Origin: Hysterangium stoloniferum
Lineage: Eukaryota > Basidiomycota > Agaricomycetes > Hysterangiales > Hysterangiaceae
Reading direction: 5' to 3'
NCBI GenBank assembly: GCA_015178975.1
Contig: WHVD01000208.1
Location: forward strand, 62,001-126,000
Length of the DNA: 64,000 bases
Positions within the stretch are counted from its first letter, which is position 1; each line of letters begins with the position of its first letter. Positions 1 through 10,073 of the stretch are shown in pieces. A program made the position numbers and the translations under genes. Below the pieces are notes generated by a model. The model was given only the letters and a program-made list of their open reading frames with translations. It was not told where the DNA came from and did no database searches.

Positions 1-269
1 AGACCTGCTAGTCTGGAACCACCCCATAATGTCACCATGAGGAAGTCTTTATTGACTTTTCAAAGATCAGCCCCTCCTGAGGGTTCCCCCAGAGTAGCAG
101 CTGGACCATAAATGGATACTCTCCCCGATCCACCTGAGGAATGTTCATCAATTGGGCAGTTGAGCACCCCTGGAGCTAATGTCGAGCTTACCCAAGCACT
201 TGAGCCTGTCCTCGTGTTCCCACCAAGGCAGGTTCTCCTTAAGCAGTTTCTTGGAGGTCATATGGTTTA
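1..269 (+). pseudogene. gag N-terminal fragment (gypsy copy 1)
   Basis: Translation gives a proline-rich leader followed by FPPRQVLLKQFLGGHMVY, which matches FPPRQVILKQFFRGHMIY of the minus-strand gag near 17070-17130. Ordinary gypsy gag, structural capsid precursor. The frame is cut at 269 by the LTR-type insertion that starts at 270 and resumes at 4584 after the duplicated GTTTA. Confidence 0.8.
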
Positions 270-705
270 TGTAATGTATTATTACTATTTAGTGTACTTG
301 TAAACTCTTTTACTTGAGTTAAGTAGCGTAGCTTGAGAAAGGAGATTCAAATTCAAATTAATCTGTATGTAGGAGCTTTGTCAATTAAATCAGTATCCAC
401 TTTTATTCAACTATGTGCCCATGTCCCTTTTCTGAGGAGAAAGCTCAACTCAAGGAAACAAGACGGTCAACAGATTGGCAAGGAGAGTACTCAACTTAAG
501 CACAATGTGTGGACCTAGTAGGCAAGTGTAGCTAAATGAGCAAGTGATGTGATATTGAATGATAATAAATACATGATTTGGGCCTGTATTTATACTAGTC
601 CAGGATCCTGCTTACTAAGTAATGTGACTAGGAGAATGAGTCAGTATTTCCCATACTTGACTCATAAGTGTATTTCAGAGTCATCCAACCAGCTATGACT
701 ATGTA

Positions 706-920
706 CAGTAGGCAACAAAACCCTTACAATGTTTTGTACTTTTTGAAAGACAATGGCTATTCCTCCAGAAATAAATTCTGTAAATTGCTGAAAATATTAT
801 GTAATATACTTCAACATCATACCTTCCAGAAATGCACAGCCACAAGGCACCATGTCCTTATTTGGTAAGTCCACATCACACACAAACCAATAGTTCATTG
901 TAAGGGTTTTGTTGCACACT
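706..920 (+). repeat. Left terminal inverted repeat of Tc1 copy 1
   Basis: Pairs with 2091-2305 in inverted orientation with only scattered mismatches. The outer CAACAAAACCCTTACAATG is repeated in inverted form at the inner end (about 896-915). Confidence 0.85.
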
Positions 921-945
921 ATTTTGAGACTATTATTACAAGAAA

Positions 946-2003
946 TTAGTAGTTAGTATGGCCCCCCTTTGCTCTAATCACTGCTGCAAGTCTTCTAGGC
1001 ATACTCTCAATAAGCTTCTGACACTCCTCCTTTGGAATCTCTTCCCACACCTTCTGCACCCTCTCCCACAGTTCATGAACACTATTTGCAGGCTGTTCAT
1101 ACTCCCCCAGCTTCTTTTTGACATGATTCCACAGATGTTCAATAGGATTCATGTCAGGAGATTGTGCAGGCCACTTGAGGACTGTAACATCATGGTCAGT
1201 GAACCATTTCTGGGCCTTTTTGTTGGTGTGTTTGAGGTCATTGTCTTGTTGAAACACAATGTCAGCCACTGTTTTGTTGTAATATTTGAGGGTTTGCTGG
1301 AGTTCATCATCCAGGATCTCCACATAAAGCTCAGCATCCATCCTCCCATCAATTTTGGTTGCAAACCCAACCCCATCCCAGCCCACGCATTCCCACATCA
1401 TCACGTTTCCTCCTCCAAACTTGACTGTTCCCTCTACTAACCTATCATTTAACCCCTCACCCACATTTTTCCACACATATTTCCTTCCATCTGATCCCAG
1501 CCTATTAATATTAGTCTCATCAGACCATATGACCCTCTTCCAGTCCTCCAGGGTCCATTCCAAATGTCTTTCTGCAAACTCCAATCGAGATTTCTGATGA
1601 TGAGGTTTGAGAAGTGGCCTTTTTCTCTTTACCACAGTCGTCATGCCTATGGTTTTGAGGTGGCGATGCACTGTTTGTGAAGTAATAGGAGTGTTGATGA
1701 TGTCTATAAGTTTCTTGGTTGCCTGTGTGGCATTATCAACCTTCCCCATGCAAATTATTCTTCTAGCATAGGCAACATGGCTGTGGTAAGCTTTGTAGGA
1801 TGGCCACCAGAGCATTTGGGGAGGTCAGGGCAATGCTCAGAGTGAATACGACTGATGGTGGCACTGCTGAGATGAGTTTGGTAACATATTTGAGCTCCAG
1901 AAATGCCAGAGTCAAGTAGAGTAAGAACATGTTGGATTTGGCTGGAGGAGAGCTTTTTCATTGTGAGTAGGGTGATTGTGGGATTCCAACTGGTTGCTTT
2001 CAT
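946..2003 (-). pseudogene. Tc1-type DD34E transposase, one frameshift
   Basis: The N-terminal part (2003-1755) has a helix-turn-helix start, TMKKLSSSQIQHVLTLLDSG; the rest (about 1790-946) is in another frame. Catalytic residues are visible: WSDET (first Asp), FQQDND (second Asp) and NPIEHLW (Glu), with 34 residues between the last two, so DD34E. The reading shifts near 1765-1785 where one A of an AATG present in the sister copy is missing. Apart from that the frame is open, so this copy is nearly intact. A TATA-like TATATAAG lies about 8 bases before the ATG in transposase orientation, preceded by a 16-bp-arm hairpin. Predicted role: cut-and-paste transposition at TA sites. Confidence 0.9.
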
Positions 2004-2090
2004 CTTATATACATTGAGGAAGAGTGGTCACATGACTTTGTTGAACTTTATAAACAAAGTCATGTGACTAGGACCCATTTTGAACTTCAA

Positions 2091-2305
2091 AAATGTGTGC
2101 AACAAAACCCTTACAATGAGCTATTGGTCTGTGTGATGTGGACTTACCAAATAAGGATGTGGTGCCTTGTGGATGTGCATTTCTGGAAGGTATGATGTTG
2201 AAGTATATTACATAATATTTTCGGCATTTTACAGAATTTATTTCTGGAGGAATAGCCATGTCTTTCAAAAAGTACAAAACATTGTAAGGGTTTTGTTGCC
2301 TACTG
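2091..2305 (-). repeat. Right terminal inverted repeat of Tc1 copy 1
   Basis: Reverse complement of 706-920. The same sequence also bounds Tc1 copy 2 (about 5733-5946 and 7115-7329). Confidence 0.85.
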
Positions 2306-2639
2306 TATCTGAGTCATAGCTCTGATCATAACTCATAGCATAGTCATATTGACATGACTCACCAATGAGTCATCTCCCTCAATATGTAGTCAAGGAGATG
2401 TGGTAGATTGCATACCATAAGGGCTAGAGATACTGTTATGTATTTCTAAGTTTTTTCTGATTTTTAAACAATTTCCCCTAACAAATTGCGAAAACAAATA
2501 TTCAAATGTAATTATATTGCGACGATTAAATTATAAAATATTTGTTTGATTTATCTTGAATTTATACAATTTATTTTGTATTTTTATCTAATAAATTGAG
2601 CAAGTTATTGAATTTCTACTTTTTATTCTTTTTTGATTA

Positions 2640-3160
2640 ATATGTCGGCGACTCAGCGCTTATTCACAACGCGCGAGTAATCATGTGACATTCACATGAT
2701 ATTGCAAACTCCGACGCCGACAAAACGCGATGCGAAATTATCGCGCATAATCAAGGTAATATATATATATTTATATTATTATAATTAAATTTTATATATT
2801 TATAACTAACTAAAAATAAATATAATAATTATAATAATATAAAGCCGGCCACATATGTTTATTATACGTGCGCGGGAAACTCCTCACAATGAGTGACAGC
2901 CGTCACAACAAGTGACAGTTGTCACAAGGGCGCGTGACGGTCACAGAGGCGCGCGATGGTCACAGAGGCGCGCGATGGTCACAGAGGCGCGCGATGGTCA
3001 CAGAGGCGCGCGACGGTCACAGAGGCGCGCGACGGTCACAGAGGCGCGCGACGGTCACAGAGGCGCGCGACTGTCACACAGGCGCGCGACGGTCACAACA
3101 TGTGACAGTCACAAGACGCGAAGGATGTCATGCGCGCGCACAGGCGCGAGAGCATTATAT
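2640..3160. other. CpG-rich island inside AT-rich nested element
   Basis: Between strongly AT-rich flanks (2430-2640 and 2755-2840 are nearly all A/T) this block is full of GCGCGC, CGCG and CGAC. It contains the 19-bp minisatellite (2927-3100) and several short GTGAC/GTCAC inverted pairs. Composition suggests sequence that escaped the CpG loss seen in the surrounding transposon DNA, or a more recent insertion. No gene is recognised. Confidence 0.55.
2927..3100 (+). repeat. 19-bp minisatellite, about nine units
   Basis: Unit GGTCACAGAGGCGCGCGAT, with a C/T alternation at the last base; successive TCACAGAG cores start at 2941, 2960, 2979 and so on. Because 19 is not a multiple of 3, the array is open in more than one frame and gives two overlapping spurious ORFs of about 107 residues. 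Confidence 0.85.
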
Positions 3161-3179
3161 AATCATATATGCTACTACA

Positions 3180-3460
3180 GCAAAAACCGGAAATCTCTGG
3201 AACATTCCAGTGGCTGCCAAAGTAATAGTAGTTAGTAGATACTAATAATAGATAGAATATTGTAGAATATTCTATAAGATTCCAGAAAGTTCTATTGTGC
3301 CAAGAATATTCTATAGTGTCTTAGAAGTAGTTAGAACTTTCCACAATGCTCTAGAAAATTCTAGAAAATTCTAAATGACATCATTCCTCCCAGAATGACA
3401 TCATTCAATCTTCTAGAATCTTCTAAATGTCTCAGACCAAAATGTATATAAGGAGCTCAG
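3180..3460 (+). promoter_or_regulatory. Promoter-like block with heat-shock-element-like repeats and TATA box
   Basis: Runs of TTCnnGAA-type motifs occur here: ATTCCAGAAAGTTCTA near 3278, two ATTCTAGAAA units near 3355-3375 and CTTCTAGAATCTTCTA near 3411, followed by TGTATATAAGGAGCTC at about 3441. In fungi, alternating GAA/TTC units bind heat shock factor and retrotransposon LTRs often carry stress elements. Function is inferred from motif arrangement only. Confidence 0.45.
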
Positions 3461-3544
3461 CTCCAGCCTTAAATAAACAATCAATCAATCTTTACTACAT
3501 TTTATCAGCCACATCAGTGTGCCACTGCAGCAAGCAGTTTATTC

Positions 3545-3838
3545 CACCCCTTGTTGGGCTGTTGGACAAATAAATACAAATACTTAGTCATCTCTAGTTG
3601 AGCTGCTGACCTAAGTTATCTCAGGATCCCTTTGTCACCTCTTGTTGAGCTTCTGACAATAAGTCCTACCCCTGGTCACTCTTCTGACCAATCAGGATTC
3701 CCTGCCACCTCTTGTTGAGCTTCTGGTATTAATCCTTTATACTATAGTCATCTCTTAATTGAGTACCGATTATTAGTTTTCTTTACATTGTTATTTGTAG
3801 TTTAAAGACTTCAGTCACCTCTTGTTGAGTAATTTGAC
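3545..3838 (+). repeat. Degenerate interspersed repeat, core CACCTCTTGTTGAGCTTCTGA
   Basis: Variants of the core recur at about 3545, 3587, 3634, 3674 (shortened), 3712, 3747 and 3813, spaced 35-65 bp with unrelated A/T-rich filler between. The best copies (3634 and 3712) are nearly identical over 22 bases. Purpose unknown; the array follows the promoter-like block and could be a leader repeat of the element. Confidence 0.7.
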
Positions 3839-3839
3839 T

Positions 3840-4583
3840 GTTTATTGCATTACAAATAATCCCTGTTCTATTGTTCATTTATTGTGAATCAGTAAAGCAT
3901 ATTCACATAAACAAATACTGAGAATATCCTTGCAGAATCCTTAAGACTACATTAAGATCCTGATAAGTTAGTATCACAGTAGACCCCGTAGGTTAGTGTA
4001 AATAAAGCATATATTAGCCAGATAGTGTTTTATTCTATATCTAATCTTTTGACCTGTTTATAAATATTTTTACTGTTTGATAAATAGTATAAAATATATA
4101 TAAACTAGCTAGAATCGAAGTTGAATCTAGATTCTGAATCAGTGAATTGTTATTCATATTTTAGTAGTGTTTTTACAGAAAAAGAACAAGCTTGCACAAG
4201 CAGCTCTCAAAACCTTCTTTGCGAAGTAGGGTGCATATATTCAAGTAAACTCTTGACTTCAGGGGTTCTAAGTCTATTTAGGCTGCCACTGATTAATATC
4301 AAATACTTAAATTATTTTACCTTGCAGTGAATTGAGTATTTGCACATTTTGATAGAGCATTGGACTCCTTTTTCGGAAAATAGTATTAAAATAAGGCTAA
4401 GACATCACAGATACCTTATTAGTATGTAATCCATGACTCTGCTGGTTTCCATGGCAAATCTTATGTTATCAGAACAATGACATCTTAAACTCTTGAGCCA
4501 AAGTTAAAGGATCCAGTCCTCTACTATTTGACTAATGTCCCTTAAAGGTTAAACAAAGAAACAAAGTGATAAAATATATGACA
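3840..4583. other. 3' part of the nested insertion, nothing recognised
   Basis: AT-rich DNA without a supported gene. A weak match to an initiator-tRNA-type primer binding site (GTTAGTATCACAG at about 3966) is the only structural hint. The segment ends at the CA before the duplicated GTTTA. Confidence 0.4.
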
Positions 4584-5732
4584 GTTTATGCTGAGCCTAT
4601 CGATGTGAAGTGGGACACATACTACACCGATCGAATTTCTGCTGATCAGCTTACCCCTTTTGTGGATGAGTATGAAACAGATTACCCTTCTTTACCGGTA
4701 ACAGTAACAGTCTGGTTAGGTTGTTATCAGGCCATCTTATTGGCGCGGGACTTATTCACATGACCAGGAACTCTTGAGGATCTGACCCGCTCGATTCCTG
4801 AATGGTCGAGTGAGGTTGCATCTATTATGGAAGGGGGAAGAACGATTTTTAAGTGGGAAGTGTTCTCTTTATTCCTCGAAGTGCTTCGGATGCACTGCAA
4901 ATCCTTCACATCCTACTCAGTGGGGATCATGTCATGCCCAAGGTTGACTACCAGTATATGTACATTCAAATATTGGAGGAATCTCTTAACGGAGTCACAC
5001 CAAATGTATTGTTCACATACTTTACTCTAAGGGGCCAGTTGAAGCGAAATCAGAGAAGACTCGATAAAATGGTTTTGGAGGTGCTTCACCCTTATAATAA
5101 TTCGATTCAAGTGCCCGATTCACCTATCTCCACGACTAATTCATTCATTCGCAACCTAAATGGGTCTCCTGATACTTGTTTCTTCCATTCACTCAATCGT
5201 CCTGTCATTTTGGAGGATTTCCCGTTGGATATGAGGACAGAGGTGATAGATCACCTTCAGGAAAAAGGATTGAAGTCTGCACTCCTTTCCATCAGCCTCA
5301 GCCACATCAGCCTTTGAATATGATCAAAATTGAGAGACAAATCGTGATGGAACCCACCAGGGGATTCATCACTCTCACATTGCATTTGAAAGAACTTCGG
5401 ATAGCCCCAACTTCGGTGACAAACAGCCCACAGTTAGGAATTGATTGGTCGCCAGCAAAGGTCGACCCTCCTTCTCTACCACATTCACTGAGGGTATAGC
5501 TGGTCAGGTTGCTGGTCGAGGATCGCTGAATCCAGACGATCCCCACCATTCTCTGCCGATCACCTCAAATCCTTTTCTGCCACCAGGAGGATCCCCTAGC
5601 AGTTCATCCAGGAGTTCTAATAATTCAGACTATGGAGGGAATTCAGGGTGTGGGGGGCATCACGGTGGAGTACCTAACTCCCCCTTTTGAACTCTGATGC
5701 AGCCTCAAGCCAGCACGTTTATCAATGACTTA
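4584..5732 (+). pseudogene. gag middle part (gypsy copy 1)
   Basis: Resumes after the nested insertion with VYAEPIDVKWDTYYTDRI and runs, with frame changes and stops at about 4763, 4900, 5317 and 5500, through segments matching the minus-strand gag at 15950-17060 (for example PLPVTVAVWLG-type and NGSPDTRF-type stretches; copy 1 has VTVTVWLG and NGSPDTCF). It ends in a Ser/Gly/Pro-rich stretch and is cut by Tc1 copy 2 at the codons for N-D-L before P-K-D. Confidence 0.8.
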
Positions 5733-5959
5733 CAGTAGGCAACAAAACCCTTACAATGTTTTGTACTTTTTGAAAGACATGGCTATTCCTCCAGAAATAA
5801 ATTCTGTAAAATGCCGAAAATATTATGTAATATACTTCAACATCATACCTTCCAGAAATGCACACCCACAAGGCACCACATCCTTATTTGGTAAGTCCAC
5901 ATCACACACAAACCAATAGCTCATTGTAAGGGTTTTGTTGCACACATTTTTAAAGTTCA

Positions 5960-6012
5960 AAATGGGTCCTAGTCACATGACTTTGTTTATAAAGTTCAAC
6001 AAAGTCATGTGA
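5960..6012 (+). promoter_or_regulatory. Hairpin upstream of Tc1 transposase
   Basis: GTCACATGACTTTGTT and AACAAAGTCATGTGAC form 16-bp inverted arms around a loop of about 10 nt, followed about 20 bp later by TATATAAG just ahead of the transposase ATG. The same hairpin is kept in copy 1 (about 2020-2066), so it is an old feature of the family and may be a promoter or transposase-binding element. Confidence 0.6.
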
Positions 6013-6036
6013 CCACTCTTCCTCAATGTATATAAG

Positions 6037-7090
6037 ATGAAAGCAACCAGTTGGAATCCCACAATCACCCTACTCACAATGAAAAAGCTCTCCTCCAGCC
6101 AAATCCAACATGTTCTTACTCTACTTGACTCTGGCATTTCTGGAGCTCAAATATGTTACCAAACTCATCTCAGCAGTGCCACCATCAGTTGTATTTGCTC
6201 TGAGCATTGCCCTGACCTCCCCAAATGCTCTGGTGGCCATCCTACAAAGCTTCCCACAGCCAATGTTGCCTATGTAGAAGAATAATTTGCATAGGGAAGG
6301 TTGATAATGCCACACAGGCAACCAAGAAACTTATAGACATCATCAACACTCCTATGACTTCACAAACAGTGCCTCACCACCTCAAAACCATAGGCATGAG
6401 GACTGTGGTAAAGAGAAAAAGGCCACTTCTCAAACCTCATCATCGGAAATCTCGATTGGAGTTTGCAGAAAGGCATTTGGAATGGACCCTGGAGGACTGG
6501 AAGAGGGTCATATGGTCTGATGAGACTAAGATTAATAGGCTGGGATCAGATGGAAGGAAATATGTGGAAAAATGTGGGTGAGGGGTTAAATGATAGGTTA
6601 GTAGAGGGAACAGTCAAGTTTGGAGGAGGAAACCTGATGATGTGGGAATGTGTGGGCTGGGATGGGGTTGGGTTTGCAACCAAAATTGATGGGAGGATGG
6701 ATGCTGAGCTTTATGTGGAGATCCTGGATGATGAACTCCAGCAAACCCTCAAATATTACAACAAAACAGTGGCTGACATTGTGTTTCAACAAGACAATGA
6801 CCTTAAACACACAACAAAAGGCCCAGAAATGGTTCACTGACCATGATGTTACAGTCCTCAAGTGGCCTGCACAATCTCCTGACATGAATCCTATTGAACA
6901 TCTGTGGAATCATGTCAAAAAGAAGCTGGGGCAGTATGAACAGCCTGCAAATAGTGTTCATGAACTGTGGGAGAAGGTGCAGAAGGTGTGGGAAGAGATT
7001 CCAAAGGAGGAGTGTCAGAAGCTTATTGAGAGTATGCCTAGAAGACTTGCAGCAGTGATTAGAGCAAAGGGGGGCCATACTAAATACTAA
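6037..7090 (+). pseudogene. Tc1-type transposase, at least three frameshifts
   Basis: N-terminal part identical in most positions to copy 1. Frame breaks are seen near 6275 (one C missing in CTAGAAGA), near 6565 (two bases missing in TATGTGTGGAAA) and near 6815 (bases lost in the AACAAAAAGG run). The catalytic WSDET, QQDND and NPIEHLW motifs remain readable in different frames. The first break is only about ten bases away from the single break of copy 1 but is a different deletion, so the copies were inactivated independently. Confidence 0.88.
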
Positions 7091-7331
7091 ATTCTTGTAA
7101 TAATAGTCTCAAAATAGTGTGCAACAAAACCCTTACAATGAACTATTGGTTTGTATGTAATGTGGACTTACCAAAGAAGGACATGATGCCTTGTGGCTGT
7201 GCATTTCTGGAAGGTATGATGTTGAAGTATATTACATAATATTTTCAGCAATTTACAGAATTTATTTCTGGAGGAATAGCCATGTCTTTCAAAAAGTATA
7301 AAACATTGTAAGGGTTTTGTTGCCTACTGTA

Positions 7332-8310
7332 CCTAAGGATTAGAAGATTACTCTTAACACCAACAACATCAAGATAAAATGGTCTTACCTTCCCAAATAC
7401 GATGGAACTCAATCCAAGGCTTTGGACTACATCATGGATATCATGAGTCTCTCAGAGGTATCAGACTCCATGAGCACATTGTTAGGAGTCACTCTGCCAA
7501 GATGACTCACTGGTAATGCCAAAGTCTGGTGGAGTACCCTGGACTGTGAACATTGCACTGAATTCAGTCGATCTCACAGGTCGTTCCTTTGGGGTATCGT
7601 AGAGGGGTTACTTGGAACTCGTTGGCATGAATCCTTAGCCTTAGAATGGGAAGCCATGAAATTTTGACAGGCCAGCCACGATCATGAAACACCCATTCAC
7701 TACATTCAATGGAGAATTAAACTTTATCGATTCCTGTATGGGTTCCACCAAAATCAAAAGGACAAAATGTGCAGACTTATCCTGATGCTACCCATGGAAT
7801 GGCTTTATCTTCTACAAGGACAACCCATCAATGACATCATGAGCTTGCAGACTTATGCTAACAATCTACAAGAGGCTCTGATTAATGCTTGGGTCCAAAC
7901 ACATCGAGAGCATTACCGGTTTCAGAAGCCCAGAGTCATGATTGCCAAACAGGAAGAGTTGGACCCCGGCATGAGGAAGAACACTCTGGAGGAATCGACT
8001 CCACCAATCGTGGTCACGTCCTTCCCAGTGAAACCGAAGATAAAACCGTCCCTAGGAGATCTAATGTGAAACAAGGTAAGAAACAAGGCAAGTTCTTTTT
8101 CAAACGCAGTGACAAGAAAAGCGTCCCTAGACCCCCGAAAAAGTGCTAAATTTGTGGGAGTTTGAAACATTTTAAGATTGACTGCGCTTACGCAAGTAGG
8201 ATGTTGCATTATGTCTCTATTAACAAATGCTCCGCACAGAACCCAACCGAGGAGGTGGAGGATCAGAGAGCTTATGAAACGGTTTATGGATTAAGCATAC
8301 AGGGACAAGT
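7332..8310 (+). pseudogene. gag C-terminal part with zinc knuckle (gypsy copy 1)
   Basis: Continues gag after Tc1 copy 2 (KIKWSYLPKYDGTQSKALDY-type sequence near 7375-7430, IQWRIKLYRFLYGFHQNQKD at 7710-7770). The nucleic-acid-binding CCHC knuckle is visible near 8143-8190 as C-x2-C-x4-H-x4-C, but the residue after the first Cys is a stop (TGCTAAATTTGTGGG; Trp in the sister copy). Confidence 0.78.
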
Positions 8311-9030
8311 TGTTAAGAACTGAAAACTGACTAATGTCGGTGGCCGACAGGGACCGATCGGAAGGACTTGGCTTCAGCTTATGTGCTGCGCCCTCGCAAA
8401 TATCTGTAGGATGTCCTTAAATTTCGGGCGGGCGAAGACTAATCCTAGTGAGTACCTTTCGGCGTGATACCGATCGGAATCGAAGGACAAGTCGAGCGTC
8501 GGGCCAAGGGGTCGGGGCCGGGAGTGGGCGAGCGCACGCGAAGGCGGATGGGGGGATTCTTAGTATGAGACTGATACAGGCGTATGAGGGTATTCTGAGT
8601 CGATATTCTGATTGCCTAGTAACTACAACTATAGCGGGTTCATATACAAGTAACAGGCGTCTGGAAAATACTAATGGGGAGAAGGGCGGAACACGGTATT
8701 AACAATAAGCTTGACTAGGAACGGGAAGTTTATGATTAGTTTGGAGGCCGATGATAACCGAGAGCGGGATTACGATAAAAGGAAATAGTTCAAGGACTAC
8801 AAATATAGATAGACATATGTGAAACATAAGATTGAACGGATCAACATAATAAAGGGGACGTATCAAAGTTTGACCAGACAATACGAGTTGTTTTGACGTG
8901 GGCATAAACGGAGTTTGATCTTCGCGAAAACATTTGTCAGCTTCGGGGCCGATGGTTTCCAAGAGGATGACTTGTCGTTGACAAGTGGTGATAATCTCAG
9001 GACCGATAGGGTTGCGACACGGTCGTAACA
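8311..9030. mobile_element. Solo LTR, 720 bp, TSD CAAGT
   Basis: Begins TGTTAAGAACTG and ends GGTCGTAACA; CAAGT precedes (8306-8310) and follows (9031-9035), and the interrupted gag/pol sequence GGACAAGTACATA is restored when it is removed. It shares the box GGACTTGGCTTCAGCTTATG (8367) and the TAACA end with the LTRs at 57.9-61.4 kb, so it belongs to the same chromovirus superfamily. No internal coding DNA remains, as expected after LTR-LTR recombination. Confidence 0.85.
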
Positions 9031-10073
9031 CAAGTACATACATAATGTTGATGAGGAATCAATTTTCATTTCTGTCTACCTTCCTCAATCAGAGGACAAT
9101 GTCATTTTAGATGCAAGTTCACCTTCAAATAAGAATGAAGCATCGCAAGTCTATGTCTCTATATCAGACTGTGATTTCCTCAAGAAAGGAGACTGGCTGG
9201 ACGCTCATCATCATAACCGGAAAGGTCTGACTGAGACGGAAGCCTTATTGCAATCTGAACCTCCTACCATTGAAGAAATCATTGATGAGGAAGTATTTGT
9301 GAACCAATCTAAGGAAATAAGTCAGACCTACATTGTAGAAGACCCCTCTGAGTTAGTGGGATCGGAGGAGGAGAACTTCCCCTTCGACCCAGGACAGTTA
9401 CCCACCCTAATTCCTTATGAGGATTCAGACTCTGAAGTGGATGACTCCATTCCAAACAGCACACCCAAGGTACCTTACGGTAGACGCATCAGGAGGGACA
9501 TCAAACTGGCTGCAAGAAAGGAAAGCAAAAGATCCAAGGTCCAATACCCTCAATCCAGTTGGCTTATGAAGGAGGATTCGACCATCATTTACTGCAGAAG
9601 GGATCCCCTGGGTGGATACTCCAGTATTGGAATCTCGGCATTACATGTCTATGGACATGTAGGGAACTCAGAAGCCTCTAATCCTATCAAAATCAGGCTG
9701 GACACTGGGGCCAACCTCTCCTTAATTTTGGAGGATTTCTATAAGGAACTAGAAGACCACCCCAAGCTCAAGCAAGGGCTCAAGTTGCAGATTATTAGTA
9801 ATGCTAAAGTCTTAGGATACATCAATGTCCCCATTTACCTTGAAGATGAAACTGGTATACTCCTTAAATTTACTGCCAAAACATACGTTGTCTGAGGCAT
9901 GACCATACCTATTCTTCTTGGGGAGGACTTTCACGTGAACTATGAGATCAGGATACTATGAGACCAGCCATTGGGCTCAAGATTGATTCTACCAGGAAGG
10001 GCAGGGTCTATCCCAGCCAGTTCCTCCAAAGAGCAGCAGCCTTTAGCCTTCTCAATTAGCAAGATTCCCCTTG
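9031..10073 (+). pseudogene. gag-pro linker and aspartic protease (gypsy copy 1)
   Basis: Open for 215 residues at 9251-9895. The protease active site is visible as RLDTGANLSL (about 9700) and a flap/terminal motif IPILLGEDF follows a stop codon at 9893. The acidic stretch before it (EEENFPFDPGQLP) matches the minus-strand copy at 14560-14600. Cuts the Gag-Pol polyprotein in live elements; here inactivated by a stop and by the palindromic insertion at 10074. Confidence 0.8.

Larger units (their letters stand above)
706..2305 (-). mobile_element. Tc1/mariner DNA transposon, copy 1 (1600 bp)
   Basis: The element begins CAGTAGGCAACAAAACCC and ends with its reverse complement, with a TA on both sides (704-705 and 2306-2307), the target duplication of Tc1/mariner elements. 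Terminal inverted repeats are about 215 bp (706-920 and 2091-2305). Each TIR carries the motif CAACAAAACCCTTACAATG twice, outward at its outer end and inverted at its inner end, so each TIR is itself bounded by an inverted repeat. The transposase lies on the minus strand and is broken by one frameshift. A related copy sits at 5733-7329 in the opposite orientation. Confidence 0.93.
270..4583. mobile_element. Nested LTR-type insertion (TG...CA, 5-bp TSD GTTTA), no coding capacity of its own
   Basis: The sequence GTTTA occurs at 265-269 and again at 4584-4588, exactly flanking a segment that begins TG (270-271) and ends CA (4582-4583), and gag reads through once it is removed. This is the signature of LTR-element integration. 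No gag or pol was found inside apart from the Tc1/mariner copy at 706-2305. Paired LTRs could not be recognised by eye, so it may be a non-autonomous element or a stack of further insertions. A CpG-rich block with a minisatellite (about 2640-3160), a promoter-like block (3180-3460) and a degenerate repeat array (3545-3838) lie inside. Confidence 0.65.
5733..7329 (+). mobile_element. Tc1/mariner DNA transposon, copy 2 (1597 bp)
   Basis: Same family as 706-2305. The ends CAGTAGGCAAC...GTTGCCTACTG are flanked by TA at 5731-5732 and 7330-7331, and gag continues across the insertion (ASTFINDL then PKD). Terminal inverted repeats are about 215 bp with the same inner inverted motif. It is more decayed than copy 1. 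Confidence 0.93.

Noticed and set aside
958-1597. Plus-strand ORFs of 80-160 codons over the Tc1 transposase
   Set aside because: Antisense shadows of the transposase on the minus strand.
2912-3245. Two overlapping ORFs of about 107 codons rich in RDGH/SQRR repeats
   Set aside because: They are translations of the 19-bp minisatellite in rotating frames; no start context, splice or family support.
3960-3985. Initiator-tRNA primer binding site
   Set aside because: Only a partial match to TGGTATCAGAGC and no adjacent LTR end, so not called as a site.
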